A stretch of 64,000 nt of DNA from Halogeometricum sp. S1BR25-6 (GCF_031624495.1 NZ_JAMQOP010000002.1:496001-560000), one strand, 5' to 3'. Shown: positions 34,715-43,540, numbered from the stretch's first letter. Numbers and translations: made by a program. The notes: generated from the letters alone by a model not told the origin.

Positions 34715-36360
34715 CGGCGGGCCTCCTCGGGGGCGGCCTCCGAATCGTCTTCGCCGCCGGTACCGTCCGCGGGCGTCCGCTCGATTCGCTCGACGGCGGC
34801 GAGGACGCCGCCCATCTTCTGCTCCGTCTCCTCGTACTCGGCGGCCGGGTCGCTGTCGGCAACGAGGCCGGCGCCCGCGCGGACCGAGATGGTGTCCTCC
34901 TCTCCCGAGCGGTCGACCGTCGCGGTGCGGATGACGATGGCGAAGTCGGCGTCGCCGGACCACGAGTAGTAGCCGACGCCGCCGCCGTACATTCCTCTAG
35001 GAGTGAGTTCCAACTCGTCAATTATCTCCATCGCGCGCACCTTCGGCGCGCCGGTGAGCGTCCCGGCGGGGAACGTCGCGCGCGTCGCGTCGAACGAATC
35101 CTTGCCGGCCGCGAGCGTTCCCGTCACCGTGGACTCGATGTGCTGGACGTGGCTGTACTTCAGGACGTTCATGAACTCCTCGACGCGGACGCTGCCCGCC
35201 TCGCTCACCCGGCGGACGTCGTTGCGCGCGAGGTCGACGAGCATCGTGTGCTCGGCGCGTTCCTTCCCGTCGGCGAGCATCTCGCCCGCGAGGCGGCGGT
35301 CTTCGACGGGACTCGTCCCGCGTTCGCAGGTGCCCGCGATGGGGTTCGAGACGACCCGGTCGCCGTGGACGGAGACGAGCGTCTCCGGACTCGCACCGAC
35401 GATGTGCCGGTCGTCGTGGCGGAGCAGGTACATGTACGGCGAGGGGTTCACGGTCCGGAGCGCCTCGTACAGACCCATCGGGTCCACCGCCCCGCGGAGT
35501 TCGCGGACGCGGGAGATGACGCCCTGGTAGATGTCGCCGTCGAGGACGCGCTCTTTCGTCTCGCGGACGGCCGCCTCGTACTCGTCTCTGGGGCCGGCCG
35601 TCTCGCCCGTGCGGACGAAGCCGCCGGTGTCGGGGGCCTCCGCCGCTCGCAGGGTCGCGACGACGTCTCGGGCCTCCGCGAGCAGTTCGTCGTACACCTC
35701 GCCCGCGTCGTCGTCCGGGCCGACGACGGGCGTGCAGACGAGCGTCGCCGTCCCTTCGGCGTGGTCGAACGACAGGGTGCGCGTCGTGAGGACGAACTCC
35801 GCGTCCGGGGTGTCCGTCTCGGGACGGTCGACGCCCACCTCTTCGAGCCAGAGGTCGTAGACGGCCTCGTAGGCGAGGAAGCCGACCAGACCACCGCGCA
35901 GGCGCTGTCGGTCGTCGTCCGGGAAGCCGACGCGCGGGAGGTCCGGGAGCGCCCCGCGGAGTCGGTCCAGCACGTCGCCGTCGCCGGGGTCGAGATAGCG
36001 TGCGGCGCGGCCGCCGAGCGACTTGACCGAAGTGCCGTCGGGGCCGACGGTGACGACGGCCTCGGGGTCGTAGCCGACGAACGAGTAGCGGGCGTGTCGG
36101 TCCGCCGTCGCGTGGTCCGGCGCGAACGCGCCGTCGGGGTCGCTGGAGGCGGTCTTCTCGGCGCTCTCTAAGAGAAAGCCGTAGTCGCTGCGGTCCGCGA
36201 GCGCCGCGTACGCCGTCATCGGCGTCGTCGCCGGCAGGTCGGCGGTGACGTGCGCGACGACCGGACGCTCCTCGTCGTCGAGGAGCGAGACGAACTCCGC
36301 GCGCGAGAGCGACAGCGAGGCGTCGACGTCAGCGTCGGCGACCCCGTCCGCGCGCGTCAC
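34711..36360 (-). CDS. trpE: Anthranilate synthase component I
   Basis: The protein has 549 residues from the GTG at 36360, which overlaps the trpF stop (GTGA). The chorismate-binding core is clear: GDIYQGVISRVRELRG, NPSPYMYLLRHDDRHIVGAS, PIAGTCERG, and the C-terminal PAGTLTGAPKVRAMEIIDEL then YGGGVGYYSW. It makes anthranilate from chorismate with TrpG. The open frame continuing upstream is a shadow of trpF. Confidence 0.95.
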   Translation of the reverse strand: MTRADGVADADVDASLSLSRAEFVSLLDDEERPVVAHVTADLPATTPMTAYAALADRSDYGFLLESAEKTASSDPDGAFAPDHATADRHARYSFVGYDPEAVVTVGPDGTSVKSLGGRAARYLDPGDGDVLDRLRGALPDLPRVGFPDDDRQRLRGGLVGFLAYEAVYDLWLEEVGVDRPETDTPDAEFVLTTRTLSFDHAEGTATLVCTPVVGPDDDAGEVYDELLAEARDVVATLRAAEAPDTGGFVRTGETAGPRDEYEAAVRETKERVLDGDIYQGVISRVRELRGAVDPMGLYEALRTVNPSPYMYLLRHDDRHIVGASPETLVSVHGDRVVSNPIAGTCERGTSPVEDRRLAGEMLADGKERAEHTMLVDLARNDVRRVSEAGSVRVEEFMNVLKYSHVQHIESTVTGTLAAGKDSFDATRATFPAGTLTGAPKVRAMEIIDELELTPRGMYGGGVGYYSWSGDADFAIVIRTATVDRSGEEDTISVRAGAGLVADSDPAAEYEETEQKMGGVLAAVERIERTPADGTGGEDDSEAAPEEARR

Positions 36361-37016
36361 GTCCGCACCTCCGCGGCGTCGGCGGCCGCGGCCTTGGCGT
36401 TCTCGACGAACGCCCGCACGGCGTCGGGGTCCTTCACGCCGCCCTCGGACTCGACGCCACTGGCCACATCGACGGCGTAGGGGTCGACCGTCTCGATGGC
36501 CTCTGCGACGTTGTCGGGCGTCAATCCACCCGCGAGAATCACCGGCGCGTCGAGCGTCGAAGCCACTTTGGCCGTCTGCTGCCAGTCGTGCGTCTCGCCG
36601 GTGCCGCCCGCGCCCTCCTCGCTCACGGAGTCGACGACGACGCCGTCGACGGCCGCGTCGATGGCGCGGGCTCGCTGCGGTTCCTCGGCGTCGACGACGG
36701 CGACGACGCAGGCGTCCACCGCGGCGCGGACGGCGCGGTACTCTTCGGCATCGAACTCGCCGTGAATCTGGAGTACGTCGGGTTTCACTCGGTTGCCGAC
36801 GTCGATGGCCTCGCTGGGCGTCTCCGGCATGGTGACGTGCGTGGCCGAGAGGAACGGCGAGGCGGTGGCGGCGAGTTCGGCCGCCCGGACGAGCGACAGT
36901 TCGCGCGGCGTGTCCACGGGGACGCCGGCGATGAAGCCGACGGCGTCCGCGCCCGCCTCCTCGACGACGCGCAGGTCCTCCTCGCGCGTGACGCCGCAAA
37001 TCTTCACCCGGACCAT
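36357..37016 (-). CDS. trpF: Phosphoribosylanthranilate isomerase
   Basis: The protein has 219 residues, a single TIM barrel. The N-terminal catalytic Cys is in MVRVKICGVTREED. The C-terminal phosphate-binding part reads PVILAGGLTPDNVAEAI and VDVASGVESEGGVKD. It isomerises phosphoribosylanthranilate in tryptophan synthesis. It lies 1 base after trpD and overlaps trpE. Confidence 0.95.
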   Translation of the reverse strand: MVRVKICGVTREEDLRVVEEAGADAVGFIAGVPVDTPRELSLVRAAELAATASPFLSATHVTMPETPSEAIDVGNRVKPDVLQIHGEFDAEEYRAVRAAVDACVVAVVDAEEPQRARAIDAAVDGVVVDSVSEEGAGGTGETHDWQQTAKVASTLDAPVILAGGLTPDNVAEAIETVDPYAVDVASGVESEGGVKDPDAVRAFVENAKAAAADAAEVRT

Positions 37017-37017
37017 C

Positions 37018-38052
37018 TCAGACCTCCGCCGACTCCGCGTCGGGAGCCTCCTCGGTACCGCAGAGGGCCGCGAACGTCTCGGCGGCCGCCCCGGAGTCGA
37101 TGGCCTCGGCGGCGCGTTCGACGCCAGCCTCGATGCTGTCTGTGAGTCCCGCGACGTATATCGCCGCCCCGGCGTTGGCGAGGATGATGTCCCGCTTCGG
37201 TCCCGTTACGTCGCCGGTGACGATGCCGCGGAGGTCCTTGGCGTTCTCCTGCGGCGTGCCGCCCGCCACTTCCGAGACGGGCGCCGGGTCGAGACCGATG
37301 TCCTCCGGGGAGAGCGTGTACTCCTTGATCTCCTCCCCTCTGACTTCGGCGACGAGCGTCTCATCGTGGAGCGCGATTTCGTCCATGCCGGAGCCGTGGA
37401 CGACGAGGGCGCGTTCGACGGACATCTTCGTCAGCGCGCGGGCGAGCACCGGAACGAGGTCCGGGTCGTAGACGCCGACGACCTGCGCTTGCGCGCCCGC
37501 GGGGTTCGTCAGAGGTCCGAGCACGTTGAAGACCGTCCGCATGCCGAGTTCCTTCCGCGGGCCGATGACGGCCTTCATCGCGGGGTGGAATACCGTCGCG
37601 AGCATGAAGCCGATGCCGTCACGGTCGATTGCGGCCTCGACGGCCGCTGGTTCGGCCTCCACGTCGGCGCCGGCGACTTCGAGCACGTCGGCGCTCCCCG
37701 ACGAGGAGGACACCGAGTAGTTGCCGTGTTTGGCGACGGCCGCGCCCGCCCCGGCGGCGACGATGGCGCTGGTCGTCGAGACGTTGATGGTGTCGTAGTC
37801 GTCGCCGCCGGTGCCGCAGGTGTCCACCAGCGGCGTCCGCTCCGGCGAGATGGTTCGCGCGGCGTCACGCATCCCCTGCGCGAACCCCGCTATCTCCGCC
37901 TCCGTCTCGCCCTTCGCCCGTAGCGCGGCCAGCAGCGCGCCGATTTGCGCGTCCGTCGCGCCCTCGAAGACGGCGCTGGCGGCCTCGCGGGCCTCTTCCT
38001 GCGTCAGGTCCGTTCCCTCCGTCGCGCGTTCGATGTATGTTTGAAGCGTCAT
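37018..38052 (-). CDS. trpD: Anthranilate phosphoribosyltransferase
   Basis: The protein has 344 residues. The PRPP-binding loop LVDTCGTGGDDYDTINVST and the KHGNYSVSSSSGSADVLE segment are diagnostic. It transfers phosphoribose to anthranilate. It is the first gene of trpD-trpF-trpE-trpG. trpC, trpB and trpA are not in the window and must be elsewhere. Confidence 0.95.
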   Translation of the reverse strand: MTLQTYIERATEGTDLTQEEAREAASAVFEGATDAQIGALLAALRAKGETEAEIAGFAQGMRDAARTISPERTPLVDTCGTGGDDYDTINVSTTSAIVAAGAGAAVAKHGNYSVSSSSGSADVLEVAGADVEAEPAAVEAAIDRDGIGFMLATVFHPAMKAVIGPRKELGMRTVFNVLGPLTNPAGAQAQVVGVYDPDLVPVLARALTKMSVERALVVHGSGMDEIALHDETLVAEVRGEEIKEYTLSPEDIGLDPAPVSEVAGGTPQENAKDLRGIVTGDVTGPKRDIILANAGAAIYVAGLTDSIEAGVERAAEAIDSGAAAETFAALCGTEEAPDAESAEV

Positions 38053-38065
38053 TGTGAGACACCGA

Positions 38066-38101
38066 TGTACGTGTTCGGGTTATGATGTACAAATAAGTAC
38101 A
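38066..38101 (-). promoter_or_regulatory. Candidate promoter/operator of trpDFEG
   Basis: The dyad TGTACAAATAAGTACA at 38086-38101 surrounds an AT-rich box (ACTTATTTG on the coding strand) that would serve as TATA, about 40 bases before trpD. A third TGTAC is at 38066-38070. TGTACA is the box recognised by the tryptophan regulator TrpY in Methanothermobacter, so similar regulation is possible. Confidence 0.6.
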
Positions 38102-38288
38102 CCAGCATAAGGCTGTCGGGGCGGGACTGGAGCGACGGGAGGGCCGACGTTCGATGAGTCCCGAAAGCGCGTCGCGTCCCCGCGCCGTCCCTCGGAATCG
38201 AGCGACTCCGCTCCGATTCGCAACCCTTAATTGTATCCCCGGAAAACGAGGTAATGCGCTCAGACGGGCGCACTGCACGCAGCACACC

Positions 38289-38363
38289 GGGTTGGTGGTC
38301 TAGTCTGGTTATGACACCTCCTTGACATGGAGGAGGCCGGCAGTTCAAATCTGCCCCAACCCA
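38289..38363 (+). tRNA. tRNA-Val (anticodon GAC)
   Basis: A 7-bp acceptor stem GGGUUGG pairs with CCAACCC at 38356-38362, with discriminator A. The anticodon stem CCUCC/GGAGG encloses UUGACAU, giving GAC. The T arm reads GGCAGUUCAAAUCUGCC. A possible promoter box cccttaattg is near 38224. A T4 run at 38369-38372 follows. Confidence 0.96.
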
Positions 38364-38702
38364 CTCACTTTTCCAAGCGAACTACACGGTGAACATCCCG
38401 TGTGTTCGCCACTCGCAAGCCGGATACGTTAGTTCCGCAGAGTAGCTTCGAACCGACGGACACCGTGAGCGATGCGAGTGAGGCTCACAACCCGCCCTCC
38501 CTACTCTGATCCCTCGCAACGACGAGCGGAGCCGTCGACTCCGCAGTCGTCTCGACGCTGTTCGGTACGAGTCTTCGACTGGGCGCACGCGTCGCTTACA
38601 GTTCGCGCCGAGAGACAGCGCCGACGCGATTCGGCGAATCGCTCCGACTACCAGAAGAAAGCACGTCGGCGCGGGTTCGCTCGCTTTCTGAGGTAAGCCC
38701 GG
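38364..38702. other. Structured intergenic region, possible non-coding RNA
   Basis: This 339-base stretch has no convincing ORF; the 74- and 68-residue frames are Arg/Ser-rich. It contains four hairpins. The strongest is 38377-38409, where GCGAAC plus ACACGG pair with CCGTGT plus GTTCGC, with one bulged T. The others are GTGAGC/GCTCAC at 38465-38488, GCGGAG/CTCCGC at 38526-38544 and AGAAAGC/GCTTTCT at 38656-38689. It is either a structured RNA, a remnant of a repeat element, or a set of terminators. Confidence 0.45.
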
Positions 38703-40136
38703 CTATCCGAGGAAACCCGCGTTTCCGTTCCCGTTCCCGTTCGTGTTTCCGTTTCCGTTTGCTTCACCGTTCGGCGGTGAGCCGCCCCCGTCGGACTCGT
38801 TCGAGGCCGCCTCGTCGGCGTTGTCGTTCGGTTCCGGACCGTCCTCGTCGTCGCCGAGACCGAGGGCGGTTTCGACGAGTCCGCCCTCGTCACCGTCCTT
38901 CGCCGGGGGCGCCGCTTCGGCGTTCGGTTCGCTGTCTTCGGTCGCCTCCTCCGTCGCCGTCGGTTCATCAGTCGGCGCTTCGGTCGCTGTGGCAGTTTCC
39001 GTCTCGGTGCTGGTCTCCGTCCGAGTCGGGGTCGCGGATTCGGTCGGCGTGGCTGTCGGCTCGTCGGTTGGCGTGGCTGTCGGTTCGTCGGTTGGCGTGG
39101 CTGTCGGTTCGCCGGTCGGCGTGGCTGTCGGCTCGTCGGTTGGCGTGGCTGTCGGCTCGTCGGTTGGCGTGGCTGTCGGCTCGTCGGTCGGCGTGGCTGT
39201 CGGCTCGTCGGTCGATTCAGCCGTTTCCGTCTCGCGACGCGTCTCGGTCTGCGTCGGGTTCTGCGCTCGGTCCGCGTCGCCGGCTATCGCCGCCGCAGTC
39301 GTCAGCAGCGCCGACAGAGCGCCGTCGTCTCCTTCGGTCTCCGTCGGCGCGTCGGTATCGGTCGGTGCCTCGGTCTCCGTTTCGCCGTTCTCGTCGTCGG
39401 CGTTCGGTTCGTCCGAGTCCGAATTCGAGTTCGAGTCCGCGTTCGGTTCGTCTTCGTTCTCGTCGGCGTTCTCCGGTGCGTCCGTTTCGGTGTCGGTTTC
39501 GGCAGCCGTGTCGGTTGCCGTCTCGGATTCCGCGTCCGCATCGGCGTTCGGGTCGTCCTCGTCGTCGGACTCCGCGTCGACCGCGGCCGAGGCGTTCGCG
39601 CCCGCGTCGGTGGGCGTCTCGGTCTCCGTGTCGGTCACGGTATCGGTCGCCGTGTCCGTATCGGTCGCGGTATCGGTTGCCGTGTCCGTGTCGGTATTCG
39701 ATTCGTCCGAGTCGTCCGAGTCGTCGTCCGCATTCTCGGAATCGTCGGAGTCGGCGTTCGCGCCGTCGGAGCTATCGTCCGAGTCCGAGTCCGAGTTCGA
39801 GTCCGAATCCGAATCGGCGTTCGGCTCGTTCGAGTCGCTCGAATCCGACTCCGCGTTCGGTTCGTCAGAGTCCGAATTCGAATTCGAGTTCGAGTCCGCG
39901 TTCGGTTCGTTTTCGTCCGCGTCGGCGTTCGGCGGCGCGTCCGTCGGGGTGGCCATGTCGGTCGAATCGCCGCCGTCGTCGGTGGTCGCGTCAGGCGAGA
40001 CGCTGGACCCGTCCGGGGTCTGCGCGCTCTCTACCTCCGACACGATTTCGCCGGACGGTGACTCCGACGGGCCCACGCCGATACAGCCGGTCGTGACGAA
40101 GATGAGTACGACTCCGAGTACTATCAGCCGGGACAT
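38703..40136 (-). CDS. Low-complexity acidic lipoprotein
   Basis: The protein has 477 residues. The N-terminus MSRLIVLGVVLIFVTTGCIG is a lipoprotein signal with the lipobox TTGC, so it should be exported and lipid-anchored. The rest is low-complexity: EPNAD/EPNAE units separated by Ser/Asp/Asn runs, Thr-Asp and Thr-Glu runs, seven TATPTDEP-type repeats, and a C-terminal Asn/Gly run ending NAGFLG. It looks like an extended, negatively charged surface stalk. Despite the repeats, the frame stays intact over 1.4 kb, which argues for a real gene. No binding or catalytic domain is visible. Confidence 0.75.
   Translation of the reverse strand: MSRLIVLGVVLIFVTTGCIGVGPSESPSGEIVSEVESAQTPDGSSVSPDATTDDGGDSTDMATPTDAPPNADADENEPNADSNSNSNSDSDEPNAESDSSDSNEPNADSDSDSNSDSDSDDSSDGANADSDDSENADDDSDDSDESNTDTDTATDTATDTDTATDTVTDTETETPTDAGANASAAVDAESDDEDDPNADADAESETATDTAAETDTETDAPENADENEDEPNADSNSNSDSDEPNADDENGETETEAPTDTDAPTETEGDDGALSALLTTAAAIAGDADRAQNPTQTETRRETETAESTDEPTATPTDEPTATPTDEPTATPTDEPTATPTGEPTATPTDEPTATPTDEPTATPTESATPTRTETSTETETATATEAPTDEPTATEEATEDSEPNAEAAPPAKDGDEGGLVETALGLGDDEDGPEPNDNADEAASNESDGGGSPPNGEANGNGNTNGNGNGNAGFLG
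39045..39212. repeat. 24-bp tandem repeat inside the lipoprotein gene
   Basis: About seven copies of gtggctgtcggctcgtcggt plus four bases encode TATPTDEP units on the minus strand. Copies differ at few positions, mostly c/t and g/t changes. Because the unit is a multiple of three, loss or gain of copies would keep the frame. Confidence 0.9.
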
Positions 40137-40252
40137 TCTGTGTTGAACGCACTCCGCCGCGGAACAAATAATCCAATTAAATATTCCGTGAAATAATAGA
40201 CGCTAGACCTGACTTTTCGCCGTCACGAGGCGGACGTGGCCCCAATCGTCGC

Positions 40253-40570
40253 TCAGACGAGAGGTTCGAGTTCCTCGATGCGGTCGCCGGGAGCGACGAC
40301 TTCGTCGGCGTAATCGTAGCTGACGACGTCGGCGGCGGCCAGCCTCGGGATGTCGGTGTGTCCGAGAGCGACGCGAACGTTGCGATGGGCGTCCGCGGAC
40401 GACCCCTGTGTCGACTCCTCGCGCGCGTCGTCGACGACTTCCTCGACGACCCGGGAGAGCGGTTGGGCGCCGTCCGCGATGAGCGTGCGGATGAGGCTCC
40501 GTCGGCGCTCGTTCGACGCGAACTCGTACGCCTCGTCTTTCGAGAGCGTGGCCGGGTCGTAGCTGTCCAT
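40253..40570 (-). CDS. Winged-helix-type regulator (DUF7344-like)
   Basis: The protein has 105 residues. It begins MDSYDPATLSKDEAYEFASN. NERRRSLIRTLIADG is the pattern of many haloarchaeal winged-helix proteins. A second segment (VRVALGHTDIPRLAAADVVS then YDY) fits the recognition helix and wing. It probably binds DNA. No target is obvious; it lies between the lipoprotein gene and a small membrane-protein gene on the same strand. Confidence 0.75.
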   Translation of the reverse strand: MDSYDPATLSKDEAYEFASNERRRSLIRTLIADGAQPLSRVVEEVVDDAREESTQGSSADAHRNVRVALGHTDIPRLAAADVVSYDYADEVVAPGDRIEELEPLV

Positions 40571-40653
40571 ACTCTATCTTACGGTCCCGGACGGGTATTA
40601 GTTTCTCTTCTAAAAAATTCGTAATTTACTCCGTTCCGGGTCAACCGTTCGCG

Positions 40654-40902
40654 CTACGCGTCCGAACCGAGGAGTTCCGCCACGCGCGGTCGGAACTGGT
40701 CGGTCGCGAGCAGGTACGCGAAGCCGAAGGCGACGGCGCCCATCACGGCCGCCCACGCGCCGAGTCCGAGTTGCCCGCCCTCGACCATCGACAGCGCGAA
40801 TCGCTCGGCGTAGATGCCGACACCCGACAGCAGGACGGTTCCGATGCCGAACAACAGTACCTCGACGAGTTCAGGAACCAACGCGAGTAGTCCGTTTGCC
40901 AT
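40654..40902 (-). CDS. Small membrane protein (82 residues)
   Basis: The protein starts MANGLLALVPELVEVLLFGI at 40902. Two hydrophobic segments are visible (VEVLLFGIGTVLLSGVGIYA and LGAWAAVMGAVAFGFAYLLA). The open frame upstream to 41064 has a poor composition and is not included. The family is not recognised. Confidence 0.7.
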   Translation of the reverse strand: MANGLLALVPELVEVLLFGIGTVLLSGVGIYAERFALSMVEGGQLGLGAWAAVMGAVAFGFAYLLATDQFRPRVAELLGSDA

Positions 40903-41085
40903 ACCGGTGAAGATGCACCGTCCGTTGAGTCCTTTTCGGTCCGGTCGGTCCGGGTCAGAAGCGCGTGTACTGACGTCCAAGACCACGTACGCGCCGCGAA
41001 TACCCATTTGGTCCGGGCGGCAGCGTGCGACGCCTGTCGACCGGGAACCAGCGCGAACCTTCAAGACCGGGGGAGGAGTACGTTA

Positions 41086-42249
41086 ATGATGGAGGTTACT
41101 CGGACTATGGATATTGCTGATATTGCCACTCCCGATTTCGTCGAGGTTGATGCAAACAAACGGCTGGGTAAAGTCCGGTCCATCTTCGAGCGCGAGAACT
41201 CTCGCGGCATCGTCGTGACCGAGGACGGGGACTACGCCGGCGTTATCGGCGAGAAACAGCTCGTCCGGTCCCGCATGGAGGACGATACCAAGGCGTCGGC
41301 CGTGATGAAGTCCGCGCCCCGTATCGACCGCCACGAAGACATCCGAGAGGCCGCCCGGATGCTCGTCGAGGGGGACACCCGAATCGCACCCGTCTACGAG
41401 GGCGAGAAACTGTACGGCATCATCACGGGGAACGACATCCTCGAAGCGGTGCTTGAGAACCTCGACGCCATCACCGTCGACGACATCCTGACCGAAGACG
41501 TCGTCACCATCGGCGAGAAGTCTCACGTCGGACAGGCCATCAATCTCCTGCGCGAGAACGGCGTCTCGCGGCTGCCCGTCATCGACGACGACGGAAAGCT
41601 CGCCGGCGTGCTGACCACGCACGACATCATCGAGTTCTCGGTGCGCAACACCGACCGACAGGGTCGCGGCGACCGCCGCGGCGACATCGACCGGATGCTC
41701 GACCTACCCGTCTACGACCTGATGTCCTCTCCCGTCATCGCCGCCTCGCCCGGCGAAACGGTTCGGGAGGCCGTCGAGCGGATGTTCGAGAACGACATCG
41801 AGGGACTGGTCGTGACGCCGACCGAGAGCGACAGCGAGGTGCTCGGCATCGTCACGAAGACGGACGTGCTCCGCGCCCTGACGTTCACCGAGGAGGAGCG
41901 CATGGACGTACAGATCACCAACATCGGTCTCCTGGAGACGCTCACCCGCGACGAGGTGGTCGACTCCATCACGAAGGTGGTCGACAAGTACCAGCAGATG
42001 CAGGTGCACCACGCGCACGTGCGCTTCCACGAGCACAAGGAGAAGCTCCGCGGAACGCCCCTCATCCAGTCGCAGGTGCGCCTCCGCACCAGCCACGGAC
42101 AGGTGGCCGGCAGCGGCGAGGGCTACGGCTCCGAACACGCCTTCCACGTCGCGCTGGACAAACTCGAACGCAACGTGCTCGAACTGAAGGGCGTCAACGC
42201 CGACGAGAAGTACCAGGGACAGGTCATGCGGAAGCTCGGCGACCTGTAA
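41086..42249 (+). CDS. Four CBS domains fused to an HPF/S30AE-like domain
   Basis: The protein has 387 residues from the ATG at 41086, preceded by a strong gggaggag ribosome-binding site; an ATG at 41107 is also possible. Four CBS motifs cover residues 8-285 (for example SRGIVVTEDGDYAGVI, TRIAPVYEGEKLYGIITGND, GVSRLPVIDDDGKLAGVLTT and GLVVTPTESDSEVLGIVTKT). The last 100 residues (YQQMQVHHAHVRFHEHKEK, GSGEGYGSEHAFHVALDKLE) resemble the S30AE ribosome-hibernation fold. CBS domains usually bind adenine nucleotides, so an energy-sensing ribosome-binding role is a reasonable inference. Confidence 0.85.
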   Translation: MMEVTRTMDIADIATPDFVEVDANKRLGKVRSIFERENSRGIVVTEDGDYAGVIGEKQLVRSRMEDDTKASAVMKSAPRIDRHEDIREAARMLVEGDTRIAPVYEGEKLYGIITGNDILEAVLENLDAITVDDILTEDVVTIGEKSHVGQAINLLRENGVSRLPVIDDDGKLAGVLTTHDIIEFSVRNTDRQGRGDRRGDIDRMLDLPVYDLMSSPVIAASPGETVREAVERMFENDIEGLVVTPTESDSEVLGIVTKTDVLRALTFTEEERMDVQITNIGLLETLTRDEVVDSITKVVDKYQQMQVHHAHVRFHEHKEKLRGTPLIQSQVRLRTSHGQVAGSGEGYGSEHAFHVALDKLERNVLELKGVNADEKYQGQVMRKLGDL

Positions 42250-42344
42250 TCGGACCCGCCTCGACGGAACTCGACCACATTTTCTCCCCGGTCCGACTCG
42301 CCAGCGACGGCCTCGAAACGCGACCCCTCCCGAACCGCCGCCGC

Positions 42345-43442
42345 TCAGTCCGACCCGGCCTCGAGGGGTGCGTCGTCGCGCACCGCGTCGGCGCGGGGCG
42401 CCTCCGTCCGCCACTCACAGCGGACGACCAACTCCTCGCCGTCGTCCGTGCGGGTGGTGTGCTCCGTCACCTCCACCGTCCTCTCGGGGCGCATCTCACG
42501 AACGTCCCCCTCGTCGTCGAGCGTCGACCGGGACGTCTCGTAGTGCCCCGTGGTTCGCGCTCTGAGTTCCTGCAGGTAGTCGTCAAACTCGTCGCGGGTC
42601 ATGGACTCCTCTCGCTCCGTCTCCCAACTGGTCGCGCCTGTTCCGACTCCGCCCGGCGTCCCGGTGGCGTAGCCGCCCACAACCGCGTTGATGACCGCGC
42701 CGAGGAGGAGAACGATGCCCGAGAAGTACAGCCACGTGACGACGACGATGACGCCGCCGAAGAAGCTCCCCGACCCGCCGCCTTTGAACGTGAGATAGAC
42801 CTGAAACAGCGCCTGCAGGGCGGCCCACCCGACCGCCGAGAAGACGACTCCGGGGAGCACGTTCCGCCAGTCGACGTCCGTATCCGGGAACTCGTAGTAC
42901 ATCGGCAGGAACGCGACGACGAGGCCGGCGACGAGTCCAACCGGGAGGAGGTAACCGACGAACGGAATCGCGTCGGCGAACCGGGCGAAGACGGAACTGG
43001 CCCCGACGATGGAGACGACGGCGACCACCAACGCGACGAGCACGACCACGCCGTCTTTGAGTTGGTCGACGAAGGAGTTCTCGCCGGTCGTCTCGTATAT
43101 CTCCGAGAACGCCGTGTCGAGTCCCCGGAATATCTTGAGCGTCCCCCAGAGCAGTGCGACGGTACCGACGAGCGACGCGCCGGCGACGGCCGACTCCCCG
43201 CGGAATATCTGCGCGACGATATCGGCGATGGGTCGGGGCAGAGACGTCCGCGCGAGGTCGACGATACGCGCTTCGAGGCCGCCGCCGACGACCGAGACGA
43301 CGAAGAGGAGGAGCAAAAGCATCGGCGCGAGCGAGACGAAGGCGTTGTAGGCGATGCCCGCCGCCATGAAGGTCACGTTCTTCTCCTTCGTCTCGGTGAG
43401 AATCCGCTTACCGGTCTCCGCGATGTGAGATGCGCTGGTCAC
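42345..43442 (-). CDS. YihY/BrkB-family membrane protein
   Basis: The protein has 365 residues from the GTG at 43442. Six hydrophobic spans are present with the family signatures TFMAAGIAYNAFVSLAPMLL, LLWGTLKIFRGLDTAFSEIY and LTFKGGGSGSFFGGVIVVV. A C-terminal polar tail of about 95 residues is haloarchaeal. The function of the family (UPF0761) is not established; it was once confused with RNase BN. Confidence 0.87.
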   Translation of the reverse strand: MTSASHIAETGKRILTETKEKNVTFMAAGIAYNAFVSLAPMLLLLLFVVSVVGGGLEARIVDLARTSLPRPIADIVAQIFRGESAVAGASLVGTVALLWGTLKIFRGLDTAFSEIYETTGENSFVDQLKDGVVVLVALVVAVVSIVGASSVFARFADAIPFVGYLLPVGLVAGLVVAFLPMYYEFPDTDVDWRNVLPGVVFSAVGWAALQALFQVYLTFKGGGSGSFFGGVIVVVTWLYFSGIVLLLGAVINAVVGGYATGTPGGVGTGATSWETEREESMTRDEFDDYLQELRARTTGHYETSRSTLDDEGDVREMRPERTVEVTEHTTRTDDGEELVVRCEWRTEAPRADAVRDDAPLEAGSD

Positions 43443-43540
43443 GAGTCGCCTTCAACCGTGGCCGCCGAGAAAGATACGGCCACGTATCTGTCAGGTGACG
43501 GGACGGGTGCCGGGCCGAACGGACGGCCTCCGAGCCGACG

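Noticed and set aside
38472-38696. 74-codon ORF after tRNA-Val
   Set aside because: The translation is dominated by Arg and Ser with no hydrophobic core, and the hairpins in the DNA explain the region better.
38743-40146. Plus-strand ORF of 467 codons opposite the repeat-rich lipoprotein
   Set aside because: Both strands are open because of the repeats. Only the minus strand begins with a signal peptide and lipobox, and its composition (acidic) fits haloarchaea better than a Ser/Val polymer.
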